A stretch of 64,000 nt of DNA. Source: Ciborinia camelliae. Lineage: Eukaryota; Ascomycota; Leotiomycetes; Helotiales; Sclerotiniaceae. The translations under genes were made by a program, and so were the position numbers. The notes under the pieces are model-generated. The model worked only from the letters and a program-made list of their open reading frames with translations, was not told the origin of the DNA and searched no databases. Position 1 is the first letter of the stretch, and each line of letters starts with the position of its first letter. Below, one piece after another: positions 50,521 to 62,204 of this stretch. The stretch spans positions 1,373,425 to 1,437,424 of the forward strand of contig JANPYM010000002.1 in NCBI GenBank assembly GCA_025890175.1. Reading direction: 5' to 3'.

Positions 50521-50534
50521 TTTTCCGACTAAGA

Positions 50535-51194
50535 ATGCCAATTCAATGCAAATACAAGACTCGGGTATAGATCTTGAACTTCAATGCTCATTGACCATTG
50601 GGTTATGTCTCCTTGCAATTGTCCCAACAATACAGTAGCTCACAAATCCACCAGGATAAAATCATGGTTAAGGCAAAATCTCCCTCTCCTTCCTCCTTCC
50701 TCCTTCTTTCTCTCTCTCTTCTCTTCGGGTAGCTTCAAGAACAGTACTAATCAATTATCATCTGTCAACAGACATTATTTTACAGTACTACGAGAAGACC
50801 CAACCTAGACTAGACGGTGAGAAGAAGCACGAGGATCTCAACCTATCAACTGCAGATCAGAAAACGAATGAGAATGGCGATCTCGATGTCAAATGCCTCA
50901 AGGAACTTGATTCGAATCTCACACGCCTTTTAGAATCACAAGCAACGCAGATAATCAAACTAGACAGAGAAAATACATACATGGAAGAGAGAACCACAAG
51001 GAAGAAGTTGGCTAGGGGAGGGACACATCGGCTCGGTGTGAAATCAATACAAGGTCGATATTCAAGCTATATATGGCTCAAGTCTGTCAAAGCGAGTTGT
51101 AGACCCTTTGAACTATCTTAAATACAATTACGATGAATCTGTGGCACTCATGAGCCTCGAAAGAGGGAGAAGACGACGGATGATCCTGAGGTAA
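50535..51194 (+). CDS. candidate small gene or decaying gene, function unknown
   Basis: A three-exon model closes in frame: 50535-50564, 50786-51053 and 51103-51194, giving 129 residues. Introns are 221 bp (acceptor TTTTACAG) and 49 bp (acceptor TTGTAG). The product is hydrophilic and charged, rich in Lys/Glu/Asp, with a probable short helix or coiled coil around LKELDSNLTRLLESQATQIIKLDREN. I recognise no family. Immediately downstream, in another frame, 51150-51285 continues as a similarly charged stretch (EKTTDDPEVKADVQPIITNE). The original gene may therefore have been longer and now be frame-shifted. The CT-rich tract just upstream supports transcription. The splice model is inferred by eye and could be coincidental. 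Confidence 0.35.
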
Positions 51195-53336
51195 AAGCGG
51201 ATGTGCAGCCTATAATCACCAACGAGATGGTGATAGATCAACTACACGAATCGGCATTGAAAGCACTGGCAATATAACTAACAAGAAGCAAGAAGTGTCA
51301 CAGTTTCAATTGAAGTAGAACAATGTATGGATGGCAGAAGAATAGCCAGTTACGAGGAGTAGTTGAAACTTAGAACCTCAAGATTAAGTAGCTTCAAATA
51401 CACCATATTATCAAGACAAACCTAATCCAAATTGACCATTGATATTCTTGGAGAACCTGTGCGGCTTCCAGACTGATTCCTCCGAATCCAACAAAAAAGC
51501 AGTAATAATATAGGAACTAGGTATCAAGTATTAGCACTCCAAATTACAAAACCCCCCTCTCCCCCTCCTCTACCATCTTTTACTTTCCCCAACTTCCAAA
51601 TCAAAGTACATTACATCCATCAAACTTCACAACCTTCCTTCAATCCATCGACTGCCGAGTAGCTTCCTTCCAACCTCCCCTTTCCTTCCCACCCCAAACC
51701 AGAATTCTGATAGCCAATGAGTGGGGATACAATTGCCCTTCTCCTTTCCAAGGTTTCATGTTTCATATCACAAAATAGTTTGGTCACAGCGAGCTTGACT
51801 CATGGGGTTACAGCTAATCCGAGGAAGGATTAAATGTCAGAATGAACACTTGAACTAATTAGGAAGATATCCACTGTATCATACTGTCGCAAGCCATAAA
51901 GCGGTACAGCTGCACCAATTTTCTCAGCCCCTCCTTTCCGCTCCCCTCTTTCCTCTCCACTCTCCACATCCACGCCAATTATAATTTACGCTCAAAACTT
52001 ACAAAAACTAACTCACAACCTTTCCTCAAAACACCGACCATGATTCTCAACTAGTACCAAAAGGTTACAAAAACATACCCGTAACTTTGTCTCTCTATTT
52101 CAAACGTCAAAAGACCAAAAAGAAAAGAAATTAGATAAAAGAAAAGTATCAAAAAACTGCTTTCAGAAAGTCCTATGGTTATCCATTAAGCCAACCAAGG
52201 GCAATATCTGGAAAGACAATATGAAAAGCACGGATTTATTCTTAACTATATCTGAGATATCTATCCCTATGGCTGATAATTAGATGTCTTTTCACATGCT
52301 AAAAAGTATTTTGTAAATCACTTGAAATGTTTGATGAAACGCTACCACCATGACTGTCTTTTTCTGGTAGACTTGTATCTATGTTATTCCCCAACTTTTC
52401 CCTTTCAAACCCACTAAGATCCCAACGACCCAACATCATAATACACAAATTCTACTTCAAAATCTAAGGGTGATGCAGTAACTGGGAATTATTTCTGGTA
52501 TCGTTCAATCTAGCCAGCCCCTCCGCTTTGATCCAAGGTAAAAGGAGAGCTAAAGCTTTACTAAATACAACCACGCACTGCAAAATTGACACAGGCAAGT
52601 ATCGAATCTTTGATTGTAGCAAGTGTAGCCACACTCCGTAAATACTAATTATGAAAATTGATTCAACAGCAGGAGCTGGCTTTCGATTATACTGCCTGAG
52701 GGCATTTATCTGCAGGCAGTCAGTAATCAAGATGACCTGCCGATTAGTATAGTCAACATGTGACGACTTCCGATGACGAAATTCGGCAAAATACGAAGAT
52801 ATACATTCTTCAAAACAATCCCCAGATGAATTTTCAAGAGATCTTACTTTTTCTCCCACGATGAATTAATCCTGTGCAATAACTTTGAATTACACTCCAG
52901 AAAATATAAGAAAACAAAAACAACCACTCTCATCAACAAGCAGCTTATTAACGAGAATGTATCCTCGCTGGCGGACTGGAGAGATTGAAAAGTTTCTCCA
53001 GCTTGAGTGGGTTGTTTACGCTACAGTAGTCACTTTCAGTCAGCGCTATTTGCACATAGTGGTAGGTACCTTGTTGAATGTACGAAAGGGGTAGACATCT
53101 AGATATCTACACGAAGAGGAGTGATTTTCTTGACGGTAGATGTAGATACCTAGAAAGACCTTAAAGTGCAACCCGAGAATATTGGATGTGCATTCCAAAT
53201 GTATATTATATTGCCAGAGTATAAAGTCGATATAACAGCTGTATATACCTATGTATGTATATATGTACCTGCAAATTCTCGAAGCAAGGAGAAAAACGTC
53301 ATCATATTCGAGAAGGTATTGGAGATTCATGGTATA

Positions 53337-53381
53337 TTCTTTTCTTTTCTTTTCTATTCTTTTCTATTCTATTCTGTTCTG
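53337..53381. repeat. TTTTC / TTCTA pentanucleotide tract
   Basis: Imperfect tandem TTTTC and TATTC units, a pyrimidine-rich simple repeat. Confidence 0.85.
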
Positions 53382-53694
53382 TTTAAAGTGAGTTGAACTG
53401 AGATATCTCACTTACCTACAGATATAGATGATTGTTTTAGAACTCATCCGAGATCTCCAGCTATCTACCTATCTCTATCCACTGGATATTGATGTAATAT
53501 ACCTAGATACCTAGATACCTAAATTCATCGCACTGATGAAAGATGGAATGAAAAACCATTTCATGATAAGTTCCTAGATACCTAGGTAGATATCTCATGC
53601 CACAATTTATGTTCGATGAGATCTTCATCTTTCATCTACCAACTCTCATCTATGCCCTTGGATGGGTTTATAAGATAATAAAGGAGGTATAACA

Positions 53695-53728
53695 TACCTA
53701 GGTACCTACCTAGGTACCTACCTAGGTA
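53695..53728. repeat. triple TACCTAGGTA palindrome array
   Basis: Three exact TACCTAGGTA decamers start at 53695, 53707 and 53719 with a strict 12-bp period and CC between units. It is the densest cluster of this palindrome family in the window. Confidence 0.92.
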
Positions 53729-53863
53729 GTCATCTCATCCTTTAGATGATCTCAATGAAATATCAAAAAATAACAACAACAACCATACAAAATAATCCAT
53801 ACAGACCTCAAAAACAATCAGATAAGAAACCCAATGAAGAAAGACCATCACATAAATTCACTC

Positions 53864-53908
53864 CACTTCACTTCACTTCACTTCACCATCCATCCATCCA
53901 TCCATCCT
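53864..53908. repeat. CACTT and ATCC tandem repeats
   Basis: About four CACTT units are followed directly by about five ATCC units. Confidence 0.85.
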
Positions 53909-54190
53909 TTCAACATCCCATAAATTAAATAGCAATCAATATCTCCATTCACAATACCTACTATGATGGTAAGGTAAGGTAAAACTACCTAAGTAGGTAC
54001 CTCGGTTCACAATCACCAAAAGATGAAATGAATAACATTAACATCGTATCCATCCACCCATCTATCTATCCATCCATCCATTCATAGGTAGGTAGGTAGG
54101 GAATGTTCTATAAGCCCTGAGTCCCATACAAAGGTAGATACCGTACCGACCATACTGCATTGAATGAACATCACAGATAGATATTCCTAT

Positions 54191-54226
54191 TCCATACCCA
54201 TAACCATACCCATAACCGTAACCACA
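54191..54226. repeat. CCATAC/CCATAA hexamer repeat
   Basis: About six imperfect hexamers. On the minus strand they read as a Gly-Tyr string, which I regard as an artefact. Confidence 0.8.
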
Positions 54227-54697
54227 ATCACTTTCCAGCTCCACCAATAAAGCAACCATTCATTCAATTCAACCTTGTTGTCTTCCTATACAGCCAGACT
54301 TCCTTTCGACCCTTTTATGGATACAGTGCAGTGCAACTTCTTTGAACGTTGCCAACAAACTTGGTACATAAAAGCTCATATGAGCATGAGCATGATTCCG
54401 AAAGTCAATAAACAGACAGAGTACTTCAACCACAAAACTTTCTGAGAACGACAATATTTTTCCTGGCTGCTGGTGGTTGATCTTCAATACCTACCTACCT
54501 AATTTTGGCTTATTGAAACTGGGTAGATGGTTTCGAACTAACCACGATTATTGAATTCACCCCTTTTGCCTATTGCATTCTCGCTTCGAGGTTACTTGAA
54601 CATAAACCAATTTGACCATATCACTCAAAAGTACCCATCAAGAGTACCCCTATCCGATACCTCTCCATAGGTACCTCCAAACAACAGTCCTATCCCC

Positions 54698-55474
54698 ATG
54701 TCCACTGGTAGTCAACACCAACAACCTCTCTCCAACCAGCTTCCCACCCTCTCAGAAATCAACACAGTCCTCTCCAAAGTTCTACACCCTTTCCACCCCA
54801 TAATCCAACGCCTCTCCCGATTCCTCGACCCCTTCAACCCACCCCAAGACGCAATCATGGACGAAAACCACCGAAACCGCCAACAAGGAGCAAAGCGAGT
54901 CCCCAGTATGGAACGAATGCAAGTACCCGTACCCGTCGTCGGTTCTTCAAGTCCCGAATCTTCTTTGACTAGATCTACCTTCACTCGTATGTCAACTCCG
55001 GAACTGGTGGGGAGCGAGTTTTTGGAGCCAACATTGGCGGAAAGTACCTATGCGCGCCACGCGGAATCTAGCTACATTCAAGATCCGGAAACCGCGAATG
55101 CGGATTCGAAGCCTTGGAGATATGCGCAATATTTGGGTCTACAACGAGAACAGACTGTGGCAGGAAATGCGAGAATCATAAAGGAGCAGCCCGGTGCTCA
55201 TCATTCTCCTACTCATGCGCCTCAACATGTGGAGAGCCGTGGAGTGTATAAAGCACCTTTGTCAGATGCGGAGCGGGAGCAGCGGGAGAGAATCGAGAGG
55301 GAGTGGAGAGCTAGAGAGGAGAGGGATACGGTTCAGACCGAAGAGGATAATGCAGTGATGGATTCGATTGTTTTTGAGCCTACGATTCGTCCTTATGCTC
55401 CGAAATATCAATCTTCGTTTGCCGATCGCAAGGGGAATTCGTCATCAAGTGCGTCGTCCAGTGGCAGGATGTAA
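54698..55474 (+). CDS. conserved-looking hypothetical protein
   Basis: A single exon encodes 258 residues. The start MSTGSQHQQPLSNQLPTLSE is the first ATG in frame. The product is soluble and mostly polar: a short amphipathic region (INTVLSKVLHPFHPIIQRLSRFLDPF), a Ser/Thr-rich middle, WRYAQYLGLQREQTVAGNARI, a charged helix (LSDAEREQRERIEREWRAREERDT), and a Ser-rich tail ending GRM. No enzymatic motif is visible. Codon use looks like its neighbours. The 236-bp gap to the convergent Lunapark-type gene is enough for both 3' ends. I do not recognise the family. The structured central segment and charged helix argue it is a real gene. Confidence 0.72.
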   Translation: MSTGSQHQQPLSNQLPTLSEINTVLSKVLHPFHPIIQRLSRFLDPFNPPQDAIMDENHRNRQQGAKRVPSMERMQVPVPVVGSSSPESSLTRSTFTRMSTPELVGSEFLEPTLAESTYARHAESSYIQDPETANADSKPWRYAQYLGLQREQTVAGNARIIKEQPGAHHSPTHAPQHVESRGVYKAPLSDAEREQRERIEREWRAREERDTVQTEEDNAVMDSIVFEPTIRPYAPKYQSSFADRKGNSSSSASSSGRM

Positions 55475-55710
55475 GCGAGAGGAAAGGGAGTCGAAAAAAA
55501 GGGATACTTGAGATTTTGAGGACAAAGTGTTTTACAAGAGAGACAAAAAATAATGGGTCGATCATGGTGCCGATCGGCCTAGGGATAACTCGATAAAGAT
55601 TTTTGGGGGGAGCAAACTGATATCTGCTAAATAGGATACACAAGGAAATCATGGATATGGTGTGGCCTGTAAATAGGAATGCTCATTATGAAATGAGCAA
55701 TTATAACAAA

Positions 55711-57012
55711 CTATGCTTTTTTGCGATTTGATTTGGGCCGGCCGCGTTTTGGTTTGACCTCGACCTTTTCTTCTTCCGACTCCTCTTCACCCTGAACAGC
55801 AGGTTCATCTTGATCGATATCCTCACTACCTGGGGTATCTTCAGGATCTTCCGTACTCTTGTCTTCAGGTTCGGAAGTTATGTCTTCTTTTCCTTTCTTT
55901 TCCTGAATTCTTTCCTTCATTTCTTGTACGGCCTTAGCAGCTTCATCTTCCTGCCCATTCAATGTTCGACAGCCAAAGCATCTCCATTTCCCTAAATCTG
56001 CTAAAGTTTTCGTACCAGGTGGTGCTTGGCCATTGACAAGTCGACAATTTTGGCATATCAGCGCCATACGATTCTTTGGGTGGGTCTCATCCTCGCCCAG
56101 TAACAAATCTAACACCCGATCGTACCAGTGTCCTGCAGAAACAAACTCTCCACTTTGGGCGTATTGTCCTTGGGCATAATGCGATGAGTCCGAAAAAGCG
56201 TTGGGTGCGAATTCAGAAGGACCTGGCTCAATCCTAGGAGCAATAGGCGATGGGGATGGAGAAATAAAGGGAGGAGGCGTCCTGTTACCAAGTGGTTGAG
56301 GGATAGGTGGTTGAGGGGTAGAAGGCTGACTCGGAATTTGGTTAGGGCGGGGTATATTTGCTGTTGCAGGTGGACCCATGCTGGTTCGTGGGTGTTGCGC
56401 ATCATTATTCTTTGGAGTCTTCTTCACTGATAGATTTCTCTTCGGCGTAGCAGGTTTAGGTGAAGCGTCACCATATTTCTCTAAGAGTTCCTGTGTGGTG
56501 TTATATTTCGTGGCAGCCTTCAATTTGTCAATGGTTTTGGTCCTTTCGGCTTGGTATTCTTCCAGACGATGTGTGATTGATTCCACCTTATATTCATAAT
56601 ATTTCGTAATGGCACTTCGAACAAGATAGATTCTAAAAAGATATCAGTATGCAATTCATAGGACACTTTTCTTTGGTAATACTGACATCAACGGACCTCC
56701 CGCAAGCATAGTATACTCCAAAGCTGTCACATTCTTCCACCCGATCACTAGAAGAGCCATGACGAACACCACCAAATATGCGAAGCTTGAATATAATGTC
56801 CATAATGCTTTCACACGTCTGCCACGAAGTCTGCGAGAATCCAACTGTGATTGCGATTTCGAAATCTTCTCTGCCAAAGCGGATAATGTCTTCTCAAAGG
56901 AGGCAGGAGAATTATCCTCGCGCTACGAATAATATTGAGTTAGTGAAGGGCCGGAACGCACATGTTTCAATGAAGCTTCACAACATACCTTCCAGGGCCA
57001 AAGGGAAACCAT
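55711..57012 (-). CDS. LNP1: Lunapark homologue, ER three-way-junction protein
   Basis: Three exons (57012-56989, 56922-56687, 56632-55711) encode 393 residues. The tiny first exon encodes MVSLWPWK, and both introns (66 and 54 bp) are GT-AG with closing phases. Lunapark features occur in order: N-terminal coiled segment (EKTLSALAEKISKSQSQL), two hydrophobic hairpin segments (about 47-68 and 74-92), coiled coil (ITHRLEEYQAERTKTIDKLK), Pro-rich linker, and the Lunapark zinc ribbon C280-x2-C283-x21-C305-x2-C308 (CQNCRLVNGQAPPGTK and WRCFGCRTLNG). The acidic and basic tail ends in GRPKSNRKKA. Lunapark stabilises three-way junctions of the tubular ER. The gene is divergent from the golgin gene across a 1.1-kb shared upstream region. 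Confidence 0.92.
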
Positions 57013-58124
57013 CTTGAAGTTAATATTGGGGATTTGATGGTAGCAGGTCACCTCCTCATGTTGAGCTTATAACAATGTGTAGGAGGCAGTAAGGTAAGGT
57101 AAGGTAGGTAATTATAAGTAAAAGAAAACGGTACGTCTTGGTGAGGAGGGAGTAAAATCTAATAATAAAAGTAATAGTTTCGTCACTTATAGCTATAAGC
57201 TGGCAGGCTGAGTCCTGACTCCTTATTTGTTGATGGGTAATTTCGGTGATTGGATGTGTGTGGGCTGGGGGTGAACCTAGTGATGATACACATACCCTTT
57301 GATGGGTTGTGCACAGACTGCTACTAGGTATATTTTGGTAAAGAAATGATGGAAACGGTAACCTTGGAAACTATGGAAACTATGGAACCTGCCGAGCTTG
57401 ACCTACAGACCGTGACACCCTTAAAACATGCATTCGTGGTTTATTATTACGGGCATTAGAAGCATTTAGAAGCACTAAAGGTGCCAGGTATGTTCTACAA
57501 GCATTACTAATTTAGTACTAATTAGGTCCTCCCGCGACAGGTGAGCTACAGTGCACCTAGGTAGGTAGGTATTTGATGTACATTGTACGGAGGGAGTATG
57601 GACAGGTACGTACCTAGGTAATGTAGATTACCTACTTCGTATTATTGAGAAACCTTCATCACTTATTATATATAACCCATACACGGAATAGGTACCAAAG
57701 GTTGTTGGTGAGAGGCTCAATTTTGAGTACCTACCTACCTACCTAGTACCTACCGTCCTGTACTAATATGGTCATTTACATGAGGATCTCGCTTTGTCTC
57801 TCATTGCTATTGCCTGTCATATGTCTACTAGGTACCTAGGTCCCTACCTAGTTTGAGATGTTGACAAGTATTACCTACCTATTATTATATCTTCAATACC
57901 TAGGCTAGCTATTCTCCTTATGCATTGATGTCTCCTTTATTCTGGATTTTAAGTTGCTTATTATGTATGATTCAAAAATATATCCATTATTACCTACGAA
58001 TTCACTTGTGTCCAATGTTACCATTACCTACCGACCTAGGTATATAATTTATTAATAGTTCCAGACAAAGTACCGGTAAAAGAGTTCATCGCCCGCCGCC
58101 TGCCGCCCGCCATATGTGGAAAGA
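57013..58124. promoter_or_regulatory. shared upstream region of the divergent LNP1 and golgin genes
   Basis: This 1.1-kb interval has no ORF of note. It carries many ACCTAGGTA-type palindromes, including an exact TACCTAGGTA at 57611-57620 and clusters near 57555, 57730, 57830 and 58030, plus a GTAAGGTAAGGTAAGG tract near 57090. It must contain both start regions. No specific factor site can be named. Confidence 0.6.
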
Positions 58125-61100
58125 ATGTTCCAGGTATGTTTACTCTTAAATATGGATCGCAACCTACCTTGCAGATAAGTTTATTGGCTGACGCATTTCA
58201 AAGAGAATCAAGGCTCAGATAGATAATCGCATTGAAGAAGAGAAAGCGCGACTCAACGCAACAAGTGCCACCGCTCATAGATCTGCTCCTACATCCTCAT
58301 CCTCATCCTCAAGACGACCTGCGAACGAATCCCCCTCCAGAAAGCCACGGAGACCACGACTAAAGGAAGATGATGAAATAAGTGGCAGAGGCCCAGATCC
58401 TGCAGATTTTGAATCTGCTTTCGTGATTGAAGACGACTCTGAGGCTTCAACTAGAGTTGGGACACTAGCTGGCGAGAAATCCAATCAAATGCCGGGAGAT
58501 TCCAAGCCGTTGGACGGCAGTCCTCCTGCTTCCAATGGCAATGAGAAGTCAACGGATGTGACCCCAAGAGCTTCTACTGAACTTCCAACGGAAGTTAGAA
58601 CTAAGTTGCGAAAACTGGAAAAGTTAGAGGGTCGATATCAGGGTGGGTTTAGTTTACTTGGTATAAGCTATCTCAAATATTAATGTGATTTCATAGAACT
58701 CCTCAAGTCCTATCGAGTTGCACATGCTCGTGCCGTTTCTATTGAGCCCTTCGAAAAAGTCCTCAAGGAGAATACACCTATCGGTTCCATTCAAGAACCT
58801 GATTCGCTATTCGAATATCTTAAACAAATGAGATTACAAGGAGATTTGGTTAAGGACGAACTCAAAAGGGTATCTGCGGATCGCGACGAATACAAAAAGA
58901 AGTATGAGGAATCTGAAAAGCAGAAGGCTAGTGTCCGAGAGGAGCTCACGTTGCTTCAAAAGTCTTCTACCGTTGGCGGAAGTTCCACAGCGGATTCCAC
59001 AGAAAAGGCAGATACAAGCAGCATCCACACCCCATCTCCTTCTGTGAAATCTCCTGTCACATCGGTTATTGGAATTCCCTCTCCCAAACAAAAGCCAGAA
59101 TCTGGGGACAATAAGGATGTTAATGACGAATTCTTTTCGTACGACGATGAGATGCCAAAATTACAATCAGAAGTCAAGGCCAAGTCAGCAGAAGTTGAGG
59201 AGCTAAAGTCGACAGTATCTTCATTGCAAAAGGATCTCACCGCTGCCAAAGAATTGGCTTCTGGATTAGAGAAAGATTTGGCAAAGGTAACACTCGAGTT
59301 GAATGGTTCCATTGAGGAGGCGACTGGTCTGGACCAATCCCGTCAAGAGCAACTTCATATTCAGGAGGGTGAGATTCAAAGGCTCAGTGATAAGTTGCAA
59401 GTAACTGAGACACATCTCACCGAACTTCAGAAGACCTTGGAAACTCAAAAGCAAGAGCACTCGGGGAGATTGAATAAATTGCAAGCAACTGAAACACAGC
59501 TCACTCAACTTGAGAAGACATTGGACACTGAAAAGAAGGAGAGCTCCGAGAGATTCACGATCCTACAATCGGAGATCAAAGATCAAATTGCAACATCGGA
59601 GAAAAAACTAAAGTCTGAGTTGGATGGCCGTAAAGAAGCCGAACGGCGAACCGAGCTCCTCAACGTCCAAATCAAGGAACTTAGCACGTCAAATAAGAAA
59701 GAACTAAGGACCCAATCGGATGCCCGCAAGGAAGCCGAACAACGAATAGAGCTTCTTGATGTTCAAATCAAGGAGCTTGAGGAGTCAAAAGAAACCGATG
59801 CTAAACGCATTCATGAACTTGAGAGTGAGATTAAGTCTCTGGACGCCCACGAGAAGTCCTCTCCAGCAAGCGAAGACGTCGCTGCATCTGGCGCATCAAC
59901 ACCATCGACATCAATACCCTCTGCATCCAGTAAGAAGAGGTCAAGCAAGAAGAAGGGCAAGAGAGGTAGCAATACCTCTGCTCATAAAGAATCTACTCCT
60001 GCCTCTGTGGTAGCCGAACAGACCACTGCCTCCAAGACGGATACTCACGAATTGCAAGCTGAAATCGACAAACTCAAAACCACGATTGCTGAAAAAGACA
60101 ACCAAATGGCGAAGTTGCAAACAATCCGCAAGACTGAGGGAGATCTCCGCGAGGAGATTGAAAATCTTCAAGAAAATTTACTTCTTATTGGTCTAGAATG
60201 CGTGACGGCTAAGGATGCAGTTAAGGAGCTTCGAGCCCAGAAAGTTTCTCTTGAAGAGAAGATCAGCAAATTAGAGTCTGACATCAAGGATCATGAAAAC
60301 CGGAACCCAGATTCGGATGAAATGGAGCACTTGAAGGCTGCTCTTGAAGAAAGGATCAGCAGGTTGGAGTCTGAAATTGAAACCCACAAGACACCTTCAG
60401 CCAAGTTACAAGAAGAGAAGGCTGCTTCTGAAGAAAAGGTCAGCAAGCTGGAGTCTGAAATCGAAACCTACAAGGCAGCTTCGGCCAAACTAGAATCTGA
60501 AATCGAAGCCTACAAGACAGCTTCAGCCAAGTTACAAGAAGAGAAGGCTGCTTCTGGAGAAAAGGTCAGCAAACTAGAGTCTGAAATCGAAACCTACAAG
60601 ACAGCTTCAGCCAAGTTGCAAGACGACAAGGCTGTTTTTGAAGGAAAGGTCGACAAGCTAGAGTCTGAAGTCAAAGCTTGCAAAGCGGAATTGACTAATA
60701 AAGAGGAAGTCTACAACAAGATCACATTTGAATATGAAGATCTCAAATCGAAATCAAGCACAAATCTTGCTGCCGCCGAGCAATTGGCTGCATCTCGTTT
60801 CAGAGAGCTGGCGGATCTAAAACGAATTCTAGAAAATGCTCAGCCGGAATTGAAGGCTCTACGCACTGAGAATGCGAACCTGAAGAGTGTTAAGGATGAG
60901 TTGAACGCCCGTACCTCTGATTTAAGAAGATTGGAAGCTCGCGAAAAAGATTTGAAGGGTGATCTCGCCAGCTTTAAAAAGCAAGCTGCTGATAGAGACG
61001 GTGAGATCCGGTCTTTGAACGAGAGGGTTGTTGAGGAGAAGAATGGCCGACTTCGAGCCGAGGATCAAGTTCGTGTGGCACAACGTGATATGCGAAAATC

Positions 61101-62204
61101 CGAAGCTGAAAAGATTCAGCTGGCAGCTTCGGGCGAGAAAGCTAAGGAAGAACTATCTAAATGTCAAGAAGAAGTTGGAAAGCTCCGTACTCGTATTCGA
61201 GATCTCGATGGGCAGCTCTCGAAACTTTCCTCTGAGGCTAAGGAGCTCCGCAAGGAGGTCGAATTAAGAGGTTCTCAGTACAACAGTGCACAAGATCTTC
61301 TTGGAAGCATGAGAGATCAAACATCCGAGATGAAAGTACGATTGAAGGAATCCAAAGAAAAATCAGAAAGTCTTGAAGAAGAACTCGCCGAAGTTCGAAG
61401 GTTACTAGGCGAGCGAACTCGAGATGGAGAAACTATGCGCAGACTCTTGGCAGGTGGGGAAGATCGAGAGCGCGAAATGAAAGAACATATGAAAGCTGCC
61501 ATTGAAGAGCGCGATCGGGCAAATGACGAAGCAAGTACCAATGCTCGTCGCAGATCTCGAGAAGTGGATGAGCTCAAGACTAAGATTAGAGATTTCGAGC
61601 GCGATATTAAGCGAGCAGCTGACGATAAAGACGAATTGGAGCAATCCCAAAAGGAATTGAAGAGACGCCGTGACGAATATGAAGGTCGAGCCGAAAAAAT
61701 GTCGCAGGAAATCAATGAGCTGCAGTCAGCAATGGGCGAAATCCGAAATACCTTGGACGCCACCGAAAAGGATCTTCGTGATGCCGAAAGACAGCGAGCG
61801 GATGCAAGAAAACTTCTCGATGAAGCAAATGAACAATATGAGAAACTTCAAAAAGAACACAAGGTATTACAGTTGAAAACATCGAGATTAAATAGTATTT
61901 CTTCGTCATCGAGTGTGGATTCTGGGAGATCGAAGAGCCCGGCTAATGGAAGGAGAGATTCTGGAACTGCACAACCGGATTTGTATTACGTAAAGGCTAT
62001 TTTGTTGCAGTTTTTGCAGCAAAAAGATAAAAAGATACAGCAGAGTTTGATCAATACTGTTATTGGACAATTATTACATCTTGATAAGTATGTTCCTTTT
62101 TCTTGCTATCTCATATTTATATTTGGAGTTTAGATGATGGTGTACTAATAAAATACAGAACCGATCAGGATCAATGGATTGCAGCGATTTCGGCTTGGAA
62201 GTGA
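58125..62204 (+). CDS. IMH1: GRIP-domain golgin (Imh1 type)
   Basis: Four exons (58125-58133, 58204-58642, 58697-62087, 62159-62204) encode 1294 residues. Exon 1 encodes only Met-Phe-Gln, and splicing gives MFQRIKAQIDNRIEEEKARL. Introns are 70, 54 and 71 bp. The N terminus is followed by a Ser/Pro-rich acidic region and then about 1000 residues of heptad-rich coiled coil. The end is the GRIP domain, YYVKAILLQFLQQKDKKIQQSLINTVIGQLLH, completed across the last intron as LDKTDQDQWIAAISAWK. GRIP domains bind Arl1-GTP and place golgins on trans-Golgi membranes as vesicle tethers. Two internal repeat blocks (about 59350-59780 and 60330-60680) suggest recent coiled-coil expansion. Without the last intron the frame would end in an unrelated hydrophobic tail. 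Confidence 0.92.

Larger units (their letters stand above)
51195..54697. other. 3.5-kb spacer with pyrimidine tracts and tandem repeats
   Basis: No supported gene. CT-rich tracts occur at about 51555-51700 and 51925-51970, followed only by a four-codon ORF (ATG at about 52039). The 53.3-54.3 kb part is packed with simple repeats and TACCTAGGTA palindromes. The minus-strand ORF at 52464-52859 shows no family signal. Confidence 0.55.

Noticed and set aside
52464..52859. 131-codon minus-strand ORF
   Set aside because: No recognisable domain and no promoter or splice context. The hydrophobic and charged parts do not form a plausible protein. Left out as unsupported.
61317..61763. Long Ser-rich minus-strand ORF inside the golgin gene
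   Set aside because: It is the antisense shadow of Glu/Arg-rich coiled-coil codons.
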